A stretch of DNA of 64,000 nucleotides from Mycolicibacter sp. MU0102 (GTDB taxonomy: Bacteria > Actinomycetota > Actinomycetes > Mycobacteriales > Mycobacteriaceae). The notes beneath the pieces are model-generated. The model had not been told where the DNA came from. It worked only from the letters and a program-made list of their open reading frames with translations, and searched no databases. The stretch spans positions 310,001 to 374,000 of the forward strand of contig NZ_OY726398.1 in the NCBI RefSeq assembly GCF_963378105.1. The letters run 5' to 3'. Position 1 is the first letter of the stretch. Each line of letters begins with the position of its first letter. Shown in pieces: positions 17,927 to 25,963 of the stretch. The position numbers and the translations under genes were made by a program.

Positions 17927-17930
17927 CTCC

Positions 17931-18242
17931 TCAGCCCTCTTCGCAGTACGACGCTCGCGCGATGCTGACGAACTGCGACGCCCTGGTCAGCGTGAGGCTG
18001 GGGTTGGCGTTCTTCACGGCCTTGGCCGCCTGATTGGGCGAGTGCCCCCCGGCGAGGTATTCGCACACCGAATGCCCGCCGGCCACCGCGTCGGCGGCAT
18101 CGGGGTAGGAGATACCCATCTTGTCGAGGGCGCCGAGGAAGCCGTTGTCATCGGTATCGGCGCCCGCCGGTGCGGCCAGACCCAGCAGACCGGCCACCGC
18201 GAAGGCGCTCACTGCGAGTGTGCGGGGCATGCGAACCGTCAT
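17931..18242 (-). CDS. DUF732 exported protein, copy 1
   Basis: Protein of 103 aa from ATG 18242, chosen because AAGGAAG lies 3-5 nt upstream; TTG 18260 would add six residues. A signal peptide ends near AGA-DTDD. The mature part has the DUF732 pattern: FLGALDKMGISYPD, one Cys in HSVCEYLAGG and one in ASYCEEG, likely a disulfide. DUF732 proteins are small secreted mycobacterial proteins of unknown role. The gene lies just after its paralogue and is probably co-transcribed with it. Confidence 0.82.
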   Translation of the reverse strand: MTVRMPRTLAVSAFAVAGLLGLAAPAGADTDDNGFLGALDKMGISYPDAADAVAGGHSVCEYLAGGHSPNQAAKAVKNANPSLTLTRASQFVSIARASYCEEG

Positions 18243-18256
18243 CGTCTTCCTTTTCG

Positions 18257-18568
18257 TCAATCGGTGATCGAGTCGGGGCAGAACGCCACTTGGGAGTACG
18301 TCACGAACCGGGCGGCGTTCTTCACCGACATGCTGCGGTTCGAGATCCGCACGGCGCGTGCCGCGGAATCTGAGTGATGTCCCGCGCCCAGGTAGGCGCA
18401 GACCTCCCGGCCGACGGCGACGGCGTCAGCCGGATTGGTGTATTCGATCCCCGCCTGCTCGATCGCGCTGATGAACATGGCGTCGGGGTCCGGTTCGGCG
18501 TATGCCGGCGCGGCGCTGACCAGTGCCGTAGCACCGATCGCGACCAAAGCCCATCGTGGATTTATCAC
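18257..18568 (-). CDS. DUF732 exported protein, copy 2
   Basis: Protein of 103 aa starting at GTG 18568 (MINPRWALVAIG). The signal peptide ends at about AYA-EPD. Same layout as its neighbour: FISAIEQAGIEYTNPADAV, Cys in REVCAYLG, and Cys in QVAFCPD. The pair is a tandem duplication, now well diverged. Transcription presumably starts in the 18569-18830 gap. Confidence 0.82.
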   Translation of the reverse strand: MINPRWALVAIGATALVSAAPAYAEPDPDAMFISAIEQAGIEYTNPADAVAVGREVCAYLGAGHHSDSAARAVRISNRSMSVKNAARFVTYSQVAFCPDSITD

Positions 18569-18606
18569 AGTGACAACAGCATTACTGACCTGAATTAACC
18601 GTCAGC

Positions 18607-18701
18607 GGCAAGTAAATGAACCATCGGTGAACACCATCGGTACGGTGTGCGCCGGATGCGTCGCGCCGGTAGACGGCCGCCTAACAGTTCATTTACTCGC
18701 C
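18607..18701. promoter_or_regulatory. Widely spaced inverted 14/15-bp repeat, candidate operator pair
   Basis: GGCAAGTAAATGAAC (18607-18621) recurs on the opposite strand as GGCGAGTAAATGAAC (complement of 18687-18701), with 14 of 15 bases identical and the 11-bp core AGTAAATGAAC perfect. The copies face each other across 65 bp in the divergent gap between the DUF732 genes and the first PPE-SVP gene. A second pair, GGTGAAC near 18626 and GTTCACC near 18732, is also present. Candidate regulator sites controlling both directions; the binding protein is unknown. Confidence 0.5.
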
Positions 18702-18830
18702 ACCCTGCCGACCACTTCGCCTTAACCTTCGGTTCACCTGCATGCCGTTTCGTAAGGATCGGAATAGCCGTTCGCAACCGCTGCAGGCCCCTGGCGTACC
18801 TAGCGCCAGTGCCATGAGCGAGGAGACATC

Positions 18831-19994
18831 GTGTACCTGGACTACGGGGTCCTGCCCCCGGAGATCAATTCGGGACGCATGTACGCCGGCCCCGGATCCG
18901 GTTCCATGCTGTCCGCCGCCACTGCGTGGGAGAACCTCGCCGCCGAGCTGAACACCGCCGCGGCGTCCTACGACTCGGTCACCTCAGGCCTGGCTGCCGG
19001 CCCGTGGACCGGCCCGGCAGCGACGGCGATGGCAGCCTCCGCGGCCCCGTACGTGACCTGGCTGCGGGGCGCCGGCGCTCAGGCCGAAACCACCGCTCGC
19101 CAGGCGACCGCCGCGGCGGAGGCCTACGCGACGGCGGTGGCCGCAGTGGTGCCCCCACCGGTGATCGCCGCCAACCGCGTCCTGCTCAAGCAGCTGGTTG
19201 CCACCAACTTCTTCGGGCAGAACTCCCCGGCGATCGCCGAAGCCGAGCGCCAATACGCCGAGATGTGGGCCCAGGACGCGGCCGCGATGTACCGCTACGC
19301 CAGTTCCTCGGCGGCCGCATCGGCGTTGACCACGTTCAACCCGCCGCCGCAGACCACCAACGCGGCGGGGCAGTCCGCTCAGTCCGCGGCGGTTGCCCAG
19401 GCCGGGGTCGCGGCGGCCGGCAACGGTGCGGCCACCGACATCTTCAGTTCGTTGATTTCGATCATCGGCCAGATATCGCCGTTCACCGGCTTGGCCACCC
19501 AGGGCCTGAGCGCCACGATGACCGGCTGGTCGGGCACGGCGAACATGCTCAGCAACGTCAACAACGGGATCGGCCTGGCAGCCTTTCAGGCGGAGAACCC
19601 CGGCGGCCTCGACGAAATCCTGCACCCACCCAAGATCGGCCCGGCCGGTTTGGGTCTGGGCGGGCTGGGACTGGGCAAAACCGGACTCGGCAGCGCCGGC
19701 TTGGGGGCCGGACTGGGCAGTGTGGGGTCGTCGGCGACCGCCGGTACTGCGCTCAAGATCGGGGCGTTGTCGGTGCCCCACGGCTGGGCGATGCCGGTCA
19801 CGCTGACCTCGGCGGGAGCGCCACTACCAACCCCGGCCGTGGCGGCGGCGCCGGCCCTGGGCGGAGGGGTGCCCGGCGGGGCGTTCGGTGAGACCATGCT
19901 CGGCACCCTGGCCGGTCGCGGTCTGGGTGCGGCGACATCGCGCGCGGCCGCTCATCGCCGCACCGTGGTGCCACGTCCGCCCGCCGCAGGTTAA
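18831..19994 (+). CDS. PPE family protein, PPE-SVP subfamily, copy 1
   Basis: Protein of 387 aa starting at GTG 18831 (MYLDYGVLPPEINSGRMY). PPE domain at about 1-175 with WTG turn and ATNFFGQNSPAIAEAE; the C-terminal domain has the SVP signature (GALSVPHGWAMP) near 308-320. A Gly/Leu-rich stretch precedes it. GAGGAG lies just upstream. No PE or esx gene is adjacent, so its secretion partner must be encoded elsewhere. Twelve bases separate it from a paralogue. Confidence 0.9.
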   Translation: MYLDYGVLPPEINSGRMYAGPGSGSMLSAATAWENLAAELNTAAASYDSVTSGLAAGPWTGPAATAMAASAAPYVTWLRGAGAQAETTARQATAAAEAYATAVAAVVPPPVIAANRVLLKQLVATNFFGQNSPAIAEAERQYAEMWAQDAAAMYRYASSSAAASALTTFNPPPQTTNAAGQSAQSAAVAQAGVAAAGNGAATDIFSSLISIIGQISPFTGLATQGLSATMTGWSGTANMLSNVNNGIGLAAFQAENPGGLDEILHPPKIGPAGLGLGGLGLGKTGLGSAGLGAGLGSVGSSATAGTALKIGALSVPHGWAMPVTLTSAGAPLPTPAVAAAPALGGGVPGGAFGETMLGTLAGRGLGAATSRAAAHRRTVVPRPPAAG

Positions 19995-20006
19995 TTCCTC
20001 AACGAC

Positions 20007-21239
20007 ATGGACTTCGCGTTCCTCCCCCCGGAGGTCAATTCCGGCCGGATGTACACCGGCCCGGGGGCAGCTCCGATGCTCGCCGCGGCGACCGCCTGGG
20101 ATGCCCTGGCCGCCGAACTGGAGACTGCCGCGGTCAGCTACTCCGAGGCGATCTCGAGTCTGATCGGTCACGCGTGGTCCGGCCCGACATCGGTCGCGAT
20201 GGCCGCCGCGGCGGCTCCCTACGTGGCGTGGCTGCAGGCCGTCGCTGCCAACGCCGAGCAGACCGCGATCCAGGCCAAAGTGGTTGCCTCCGCCTATGAA
20301 GCCGCTTTCGCCGCCACTGTCCCGCCGACGGTGGTAGCCGCCAACAGGACCCTGCTTGCCACCCTGGTCGCCACCAACTTCTTCGGCCAGAACACCCCGG
20401 CGATCGCCGCGACCGAGGCGGCATACGCCGAGATGTGGGCTCAAGACGCCGTCGCGATGTACGGCTACGCGGCGGCGGCGATGCCGGCAAGCTCACTACC
20501 GCAACTCGAGCAGCCGCCGCAGACCACCAACCCGGCCGGGCCAGGCTCCCAGTCCGCGGCGGTATCGCACGCGGCAGCCGGCAACGGCCAGGCATTGGCC
20601 CAGTCGACGCTGCAGCAGTTCGCGAATCCGGCGGCCGCATCGGACCCGCCGACCTGGTGGGAAACCTTCACCTCCGAACTGGGCCAGGTGACGCCGTTCA
20701 GCAGCATCGCTTCCAGCGGGCTGAGTTTTGACTCCAGCCTGTACACCGTGGTGAGCAACGGTGCCGGCTGGGGACGGCTGGTGTACGTCCGCGGTGGGGC
20801 CGAGGGTGCGTTGACCTTCGAGGGGATCGGGCCGCGCGGGGTGTTGTCGGCGTCCACCACGCCGGTGACGGGGCCGGGCGTCGGCAGGGCGATCCCGGTG
20901 GGTGGGCTGTCGGTGCCGCCGAGCTGGGCGACCGCGGCCCCGGAGATGAAGCCCATCGCCTTCACGCTGGCCGCCGCCGAGACCCCCATGCCGGTTGCCG
21001 CTGGACTACCGCCGGGAATGGCGTGCCAGGAGGCGATGATGGGAACGACTGCGGGCCAAGGCGCAACGCCCGACAACAACAGTCGCCGCAACCAGAAGAC
21101 CAACGGCAAGAACGACGATCAGGATGGCAAGCCGATCACGACACTGACCAATGGCAGTGGCTGGCTGGCGTCGTCCTGGGCGTATCACACCCGGCAGCGC
21201 GAAGGTCAGCCTTTGCCTACGCACTGGCGGACCGGCTAG
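20007..21239 (+). CDS. PPE family protein, PPE-SVP subfamily, copy 2
   Basis: Protein of 410 aa starting MDFAFLPPEVNSGRMYTG. PPE domain at 1-175 with WSG turn and ATNFFGQNTPAIAATE, then the SVP motif as GGLSVPPSWATA. It resembles copy 1 strongly in the N-terminal domain and weakly in the C-terminal half. It ends in a hydrophilic Asn/Lys-rich tail (residues about 350-380) absent from copy 1. No upstream PE gene. Probably one transcript with copy 1. Confidence 0.9.
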   Translation: MDFAFLPPEVNSGRMYTGPGAAPMLAAATAWDALAAELETAAVSYSEAISSLIGHAWSGPTSVAMAAAAAPYVAWLQAVAANAEQTAIQAKVVASAYEAAFAATVPPTVVAANRTLLATLVATNFFGQNTPAIAATEAAYAEMWAQDAVAMYGYAAAAMPASSLPQLEQPPQTTNPAGPGSQSAAVSHAAAGNGQALAQSTLQQFANPAAASDPPTWWETFTSELGQVTPFSSIASSGLSFDSSLYTVVSNGAGWGRLVYVRGGAEGALTFEGIGPRGVLSASTTPVTGPGVGRAIPVGGLSVPPSWATAAPEMKPIAFTLAAAETPMPVAAGLPPGMACQEAMMGTTAGQGATPDNNSRRNQKTNGKNDDQDGKPITTLTNGSGWLASSWAYHTRQREGQPLPTHWRTG

Positions 21240-21250
21240 CGCCTGATCGG

Positions 21251-21886
21251 CTAACCGCGATCGCGTTGCAGGTAGTGGGCGACCATGTCGAGCAACACTC
21301 GCCGCTCCGTCTGCCAGTCAATGGGCACGCCCATGATCATCTGCGCCAACACAATTCCCCGCAGCGCTGCCCAGATCACCTCGGCCACACCGGAATCCGC
21401 GGGGTCGTCGGAAACCAACCGGCCCAACCTGTTGATCGCGGTGTTCATCTGCATCAGGTGCTCGTGGGACTGCTCGCCCAAGCTGCCGCGAGTGGCCCGC
21501 AGTATCTCGAACGCGGCCAGCGAAGTCGGGCTGGCATAGCAGCGCCACGCGGTGTCGACGACGGCTTCGATGCGCTCCCGCAGCCCCAGCTCGCTCACGT
21601 CGACGGCGGACAGGCTCGTCAGCAGTTCGGCTACCCCGTCGTCGACCACGGCCATCAACAGGCCGTTGCGGTCCCCGAAGTGGTACTGGATGACCCCCCA
21701 CGTCACCCCGGCCCGCTCGGCGACGTGCTTGGCGGTCGCCGCGCCGAACCCCTCTTCGGTGATGCAGCGCACCGTCTCGTCGATGATCCGCGCGCGGGTG
21801 TCGTCACCGCGCTTACGGGGCGCGCTGGTTCGCCGGGTCGGCCCAGAGGGCCCCGAAGCCCGAGCGGAACCAGCGGAAATAGTCAT
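21251..21886 (-). CDS. TetR-family transcriptional regulator
   Basis: Protein of 211 aa from ATG 21886. The N-terminal helix-turn-helix runs at about 28-75 (DDTRARIIDETVRCITEEGF through GVTWGVIQYHFGDRNGLL). The C-terminal ligand domain is not recognisable. An imperfect palindrome abuts the start codon and sits between this gene and the divergent Rv0311-like gene, suggesting autoregulation and control of that operon. Longer in-frame readings run into the divergent gene. Confidence 0.85.
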   Translation of the reverse strand: MTISAGSARASGPSGPTRRTSAPRKRGDDTRARIIDETVRCITEEGFGAATAKHVAERAGVTWGVIQYHFGDRNGLLMAVVDDGVAELLTSLSAVDVSELGLRERIEAVVDTAWRCYASPTSLAAFEILRATRGSLGEQSHEHLMQMNTAINRLGRLVSDDPADSGVAEVIWAALRGIVLAQMIMGVPIDWQTERRVLLDMVAHYLQRDRG

Positions 21887-21887
21887 T

Positions 21888-21912
21888 GTTGACTTTATAA
21901 CATAGACCCAAC
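21888..21912. promoter_or_regulatory. Imperfect 25-bp palindrome, candidate TetR operator
   Basis: GTTG at 21888-21891 pairs with CAAC at 21909-21912, with further symmetry inside (about 16 of 25 positions). It contains the AT-rich TTATAACAT core that could also serve as a -10 element. It lies between the TetR start (21886) and the divergent start (21926). Confidence 0.5.
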
Positions 21913-21925
21913 TATTTTTTAGCCC

Positions 21926-23152
21926 GTGACCGAATCCAGGTATGCGTCGCTGTCCCGTGACGAGTTGGCTGTGCTCGTGCCCGAACTGCTGTTGATCGGG
22001 CACATGATTGACCGTTCCGGAATGGCCTGGTGCATCTCGGAGTTCGGCCGCGAAGAAATGGTGCAGATCGCCATCGAGGAGTGGGCGGGCGCCAGCCCCA
22101 TCTACACCCAGCGCATGCAGCGCGCGTTGGGCTACACCGGCACCGACGTGTTCACCATCTTCAAGGGCCTGCAGTTCGACATCGGTTCCCCGCCGCAGTT
22201 CATGGACTTTCGCTTCACCGTCCATGACCGCTGGAACGGCGAGTTCGAGCTGGCCAGCTGCGGCGCGCTGCTCGATGTGGAGCCGATGGGCGACGACTAC
22301 GTCTTCGGCATGTGCCACACCATCGAGGACCCGACCTTCGACGCCACCGCGGTGGCCACCAACGTCCACGCCCAGTGCCGTCCGGTGCACCGGCCGCCTC
22401 GCACGCCATCGGACCGGCAACCGCACTGCCACTGGACCGTCATCATCGACGAGTCATACCCTCCGGCCCAGCCGATTCCCGCGTTGGCGGTGATCAGCGA
22501 AAGCAAAGCCGCCACTTGGCAACTCGATGACATCGATGCCTCCGACGAAGGTTTGGCGGACTATTCCGGACCGCTGTTGACCGACGTCGACTTCACCGCG
22601 TTCTCCCATTCGGCGCTGGTCCGCATCGCCGACGAGGTGTGCCTGCAGATGCACCTGCTCTACCTGTCCTTCGCGCTCGCGGTGCGCGCCCGGGCGAACT
22701 CCGACGAGCTGGCCGCATCGGTGGGCCGGCGCCAGCTCACCGGCCTGGCCGGGCTGGGAGCCCAGCGCATCAAGAACGCGCTGAACCTTCCCGCAGACAT
22801 CGACGGCGCGCTGCGCACCTTCGAACTGCACCCGCTGCTCAATCCGATCGGCTACGTGCGCGCCGACATCGGCGAGAACACCATCGCGGTGCACCCCTCG
22901 CCCGCACACGACGACAGCGCCTGGATCGCGCTGTGCTCGCCGCAGGACGTCAATCCGCTGCAGGCCATCGCGACCGCCGTGAACCCGCTGCTGCGGGTGG
23001 AGGTCGAGGGGTCTGACAGCGAGTGGACGGCCCGGCTGACCGAGACCGACAGTGCGGCAAAAGAACTGCCCGAGGTGATGGTGACCAAGGTCAGCAGCGG
23101 CGCCGATTTCGTGTTCCGCACCCGAAAGTCGTTGCCGCTAACGGTTGTATAA
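21926..23152 (+). CDS. Conserved hypothetical protein, Rv0311-like
   Basis: Protein of 408 aa from GTG 21926; Rv0311, recalled as 409 aa, has the same position relative to its neighbours. Soluble, no signal peptide. The central FGMCHTIEDPTFDATAV and QPHCHW segments contain Cys/His residues that vaguely recall L-2-amino-thiazoline-4-carboxylate hydrolase-like proteins; I would not assign that function. First gene of a rightward group through 24461. Confidence 0.7.
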   Translation: MTESRYASLSRDELAVLVPELLLIGHMIDRSGMAWCISEFGREEMVQIAIEEWAGASPIYTQRMQRALGYTGTDVFTIFKGLQFDIGSPPQFMDFRFTVHDRWNGEFELASCGALLDVEPMGDDYVFGMCHTIEDPTFDATAVATNVHAQCRPVHRPPRTPSDRQPHCHWTVIIDESYPPAQPIPALAVISESKAATWQLDDIDASDEGLADYSGPLLTDVDFTAFSHSALVRIADEVCLQMHLLYLSFALAVRARANSDELAASVGRRQLTGLAGLGAQRIKNALNLPADIDGALRTFELHPLLNPIGYVRADIGENTIAVHPSPAHDDSAWIALCSPQDVNPLQAIATAVNPLLRVEVEGSDSEWTARLTETDSAAKELPEVMVTKVSSGADFVFRTRKSLPLTVV

Positions 23153-23237
23153 CCCTATGGTCTCGGCGGTGGTGGCACGCCCCGCCGTCCCCCTATCGTG
23201 GTCACGACCGCCGTTGTCGATGCAAGGTAAGCAGCAT

Positions 23238-23975
23238 ATGTACGACCCGCAAGCCGACGATGCCACCCAGGAAGCCGAGGCAATCGGAGCAACCGTGATG
23301 GCGCCGACGGTGCCCTCGGATGCGGGTTCCGGCGTCGTGGACGCGTTCGCCTGGTCGCAGGAGGACGGCAGTGCTGGTGCCGAACCGGTGCCCTACGTTC
23401 CTTATGCCGAAGACCCCTACTACGACCAGGATCTGAGTACCGGACGCCGGCCGACGGTTTCGGTGCCTGCTGCGCCGATCCCAGGCCGTCGAGCACCTTC
23501 GCGGCTACCGCGGGTGGTGCTGTTTGTGGGGATCGTGGTGGCGCTGATCGCGGTTGCCGGGGCGCTCTACAGCTTGACCCGGGGCCAGGACGACGAGACG
23601 CCGGTTGTTCCCGAAACCAGCGCCGTGGTGCCGCCGACCCCGACGCCCAGTGCGCCGCCGCAGCCCAGCGTCGTGCCGCCGCCGGTGGCCACGACATCAA
23701 CGCCGCCGCCGCAGACCACAACGGAGCCGCCGCCGACTACCACCACGGCGCCACCCACCACGACGACCACCACCGCGCCGCCGACCAGCACCACGACGAC
23801 CACAACGGCGCCACCCACGACGACCACGACGCCACCGACCACGACGGTTCCGCCGACGACCAGCGAACCACCCAGCACCACGGTGCCGCCGACCACGACC
23901 GTGCCGATGACCACCGAATATCTGCACATTCCGTTGGTGCCGATTCCGATCCCGATTACGGTTCCGCAGAACTAG
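23238..23975 (+). CDS. Single-pass membrane protein with Pro/Thr-rich exterior, shortened Rv0312-like
   Basis: Protein of 245 aa from ATG 23238 (MYDPQADD). It has an acidic cytosolic N-terminus of about 92 residues, one transmembrane helix at about 94-115 (VVLFVGIVVALIAVAGALYSL), then about 100 residues of Pro/Thr repeats and a short hydrophobic end. In M. tuberculosis the gene at this place (Rv0312, about 620 aa as I recall) has a DnaK-like N-terminal domain that is missing here, though MYDP is kept. An in-frame ATG at 23220 adds six residues. Confidence 0.75.
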   Translation: MYDPQADDATQEAEAIGATVMAPTVPSDAGSGVVDAFAWSQEDGSAGAEPVPYVPYAEDPYYDQDLSTGRRPTVSVPAAPIPGRRAPSRLPRVVLFVGIVVALIAVAGALYSLTRGQDDETPVVPETSAVVPPTPTPSAPPQPSVVPPPVATTSTPPPQTTTEPPPTTTTAPPTTTTTTAPPTSTTTTTTAPPTTTTTPPTTTVPPTTSEPPSTTVPPTTTVPMTTEYLHIPLVPIPIPITVPQN

Positions 23976-24065
23976 CCGCGCCGGCCGTCGTCGCCTGAGA
24001 CCGTGGCCGGATCCGTCCTACGCAGGCACACTGGGGTGTGGCGACCAGGGTGAAAGGGGCTCGCA

Positions 24066-24461
24066 ATGGGCGACAGCGGCGCCTTCGGATTCGATTCCGA
24101 GGATTTGGACCGAATGATGCGTGAGGCTGGCGAGGGACTGCGTGCGGCGTTCGACCGGTTCTCCGGCACGTTCGGCTCCGCCGGGGACCACCGGGCCGGC
24201 TGGGGTGCGATCTTCGCCGACATCGCCCGGGCCGCGCGGGCTGAGCCGGCGACCACCGGCGAGACCGGTGATGGAGTCTGGGCCATCTATACCGTCGGCG
24301 ACGACGGGGCGGCGCGGGTCGAGCAGGTCTACGCCACCGAGATCGACGCGCTGCGGGCCAGCCAGCGCAATCCCGACCCGAAACGCCGGGTGCGGTTCCT
24401 GCCCTACGGGATCGCCGTCGGTGTGCTCGATGACAGTGCCGACGGCAGCGAGACAACCTAG
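24066..24461 (+). CDS. Conserved hypothetical protein, Rv0313-like
   Basis: Protein of 131 aa beginning MGDSGAFGFDSEDLDRMM; soluble, with a helical acidic N-terminus and a compact C-terminal part (VWAIYTVGDDGAARVEQVY, RRVRFLPYGIAVGVL). GAAAGGGG precedes the ATG. Length and place match Rv0313 (128 aa). It follows the Pro/Thr-rich membrane protein in what looks like one transcription unit. No function known to me. Confidence 0.72.
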   Translation: MGDSGAFGFDSEDLDRMMREAGEGLRAAFDRFSGTFGSAGDHRAGWGAIFADIARAARAEPATTGETGDGVWAIYTVGDDGAARVEQVYATEIDALRASQRNPDPKRRVRFLPYGIAVGVLDDSADGSETT

Positions 24462-24530
24462 AGGTGACATAGGCCACGCGGGTGGGCTTGTCTTGTTTGA
24501 CACCGGTGCGGTGTGGGTTAGATTGCCACC

Positions 24531-25415
24531 GTGCCCGAGATGAACCGCCGTCAGGTCATGATGATGCTGGGTGCCGGCGCATTGGCTGCCGCAGCACCCA
24601 CCCCCCAGGCCAGAGCCGTTCCCGCGGTTCCTGGAGCGCCGGGCGACCCGGCTTCGCCTGGGACGCCCCCGACCGCCGCCGCCAAGCCCGCGGCCTTCAT
24701 CTGGCATGACGAGTTCGACGGCCCGGCTGGCTCGGCTCCCGACTCTTCGAAGTGGACGATCTCGAACCACCGCACCCCGATCCGTCGCCCGGTGGGCTGG
24801 GACCGGCCCGAGTACTTCTACCAGTACCGCGACAGCCGCAAGAACGTCTTCCTCGACGGCAACTCCAACCTGGTGATCCGGGGCACCCAGGAAGGCAACA
24901 CCTTCTTCGGCGGCCTGGTGCACGGCAACTGGCGCGGCGGCATCGGTACCACCTGGGAAGCCCGCATCAAGTTGAACTGCCAGACCGCGGGCTGCTGGCC
25001 CGGATGGTGGCTGTCCAACGACGACCCGGGCCGTGAGGGCGAGATCGACCTCATGGAGTGGTACGGCAACGGCGAGTGGCCCTCGGGCACCACCGTGCAC
25101 GCCAACCCCTACGGCACCGCGTTCGAAACCTTCGCGTTCCCGGTCGACGGCAACTGGCACAACTGGCGCGTCACCTGGAACCAGAGCGGCATGTACTTCT
25201 GGCAGGACTACGTCGAGGGCATGGAGCCCTACTTCTCCGTCCCGGCGGTCGGCATCGAGAACATCGATGAGCCGGGCCGGGAGTGGCCGTTCAACGACCC
25301 CGGCTACACGGTGTTCCCGATCCTGAACCTGGCCATCGGCGGATCCGGCGGCGGCGACGCCCGAGTGGGCAGCTACCCGGCCGACATGCTGATCGACTGG
25401 GTGCGGGTCTTCTAG
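24531..25415 (+). CDS. Exported GH16 glycoside hydrolase, copy 1 (Rv0315-like)
   Basis: Protein of 294 aa, the length I recall for Rv0315. The twin-arginine type signal NRRQVMMMLGAGALAAAAP is at the N-terminus, whether translation begins at GTG 24531 or ATG 24540. The GH16 catalytic motif EIDLME lies near residue 170, followed by WYGNGEWPSG; the domain ends with SYPADMLIDWVRVF. GH16 enzymes cleave beta-1,3- or beta-1,3/1,4-glucans. A second complete copy is at 27488 and a degenerate copy of this gene's 3-prime end at 25501. Confidence 0.88.
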   Translation: MPEMNRRQVMMMLGAGALAAAAPTPQARAVPAVPGAPGDPASPGTPPTAAAKPAAFIWHDEFDGPAGSAPDSSKWTISNHRTPIRRPVGWDRPEYFYQYRDSRKNVFLDGNSNLVIRGTQEGNTFFGGLVHGNWRGGIGTTWEARIKLNCQTAGCWPGWWLSNDDPGREGEIDLMEWYGNGEWPSGTTVHANPYGTAFETFAFPVDGNWHNWRVTWNQSGMYFWQDYVEGMEPYFSVPAVGIENIDEPGREWPFNDPGYTVFPILNLAIGGSGGGDARVGSYPADMLIDWVRVF

Positions 25416-25500
25416 GACGTCGCTGTCACGAGTTCATTGGGTATCGGCGCACGATAACGCCGGCGCTGCTCCGGCGGCCGGCTAGCAGTCGCCCGATTCC

Positions 25501-25554
25501 CGGGTAGGCAGCTGCCCGGCGGACATGTTGATCGACTCGGTGCAGGTGTTCTAG
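25501..25554 (+). pseudogene. Remnant of a GH16 gene 3-prime end
   Basis: These bases align with 25362-25415, the end of the GH16 gene just upstream; over the last 48 bases only six differ. In the same frame they read S-C-P-A-D-M-L-I-D-S-V-Q-V-F and stop, against SYPADMLIDWVRVF. No matching upstream portion is visible, so it is a stub left after a tandem duplication and deletion. Confidence 0.8.
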
Positions 25555-25963
25555 AGGCGTCTACCGGTGTGACTTGTGCGCTGGTTGCGGCCCGCGGGAG
25601 ATCGTGCACTAATCGCGACACGGGTTCTTTTGCTTCCGCCCTGGTGCCGGAAAACTTTACGAAACAGGCTGTGTTTCACAGGATTTCGGTCAAGTCCGCC
25701 GTCTTGGTTACTGGTCGGTAGGGCAGCGGAAGCCGCACCCGGCACGGCGAGTCGGAATGTGATTTGCGTCACATAATCGGAAGTGTGCCTGGAATCCGTT
25801 GCAGCTCAGCGGCATTGGCGAGAAACTCGACACCCGTCAAGGTGGAGCAAGGTCCGGCGCGAATGAGTTTCGCTGAGGTAGCGTCCCCTTCGCTCGCCAT
25901 CTAAGGCGACGCTGAGGGAGACACGACTGCCTGACGGCAAGTCCACAGGAGGGGATTTCTTTG
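25555..25963 (+). promoter_or_regulatory. Leader and promoter region of the PGRS-like gene
   Basis: About 400 bases without a convincing gene. It contains a GAAACA-N5-TGTTTC dyad at 25661-25677, a perfect CRP-type palindrome at 25758-25773, and AGGAGGGG about 10 nt before ATG 25964. The long untranslated leader implies regulated expression; the transcription start cannot be placed by eye. Confidence 0.5.
25758..25773. promoter_or_regulatory. CRP-type binding site
   Basis: TGTGATTTGCGTCACA is a perfect match to TGTGA-N6-TCACA, the palindrome bound by CRP/FNR-family cAMP receptor proteins (Crp, Rv3676, in mycobacteria). The flanks AA and TA also fit. It lies about 190 bp before the PGRS-like start codon; either activation or repression is possible. 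Confidence 0.65.
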
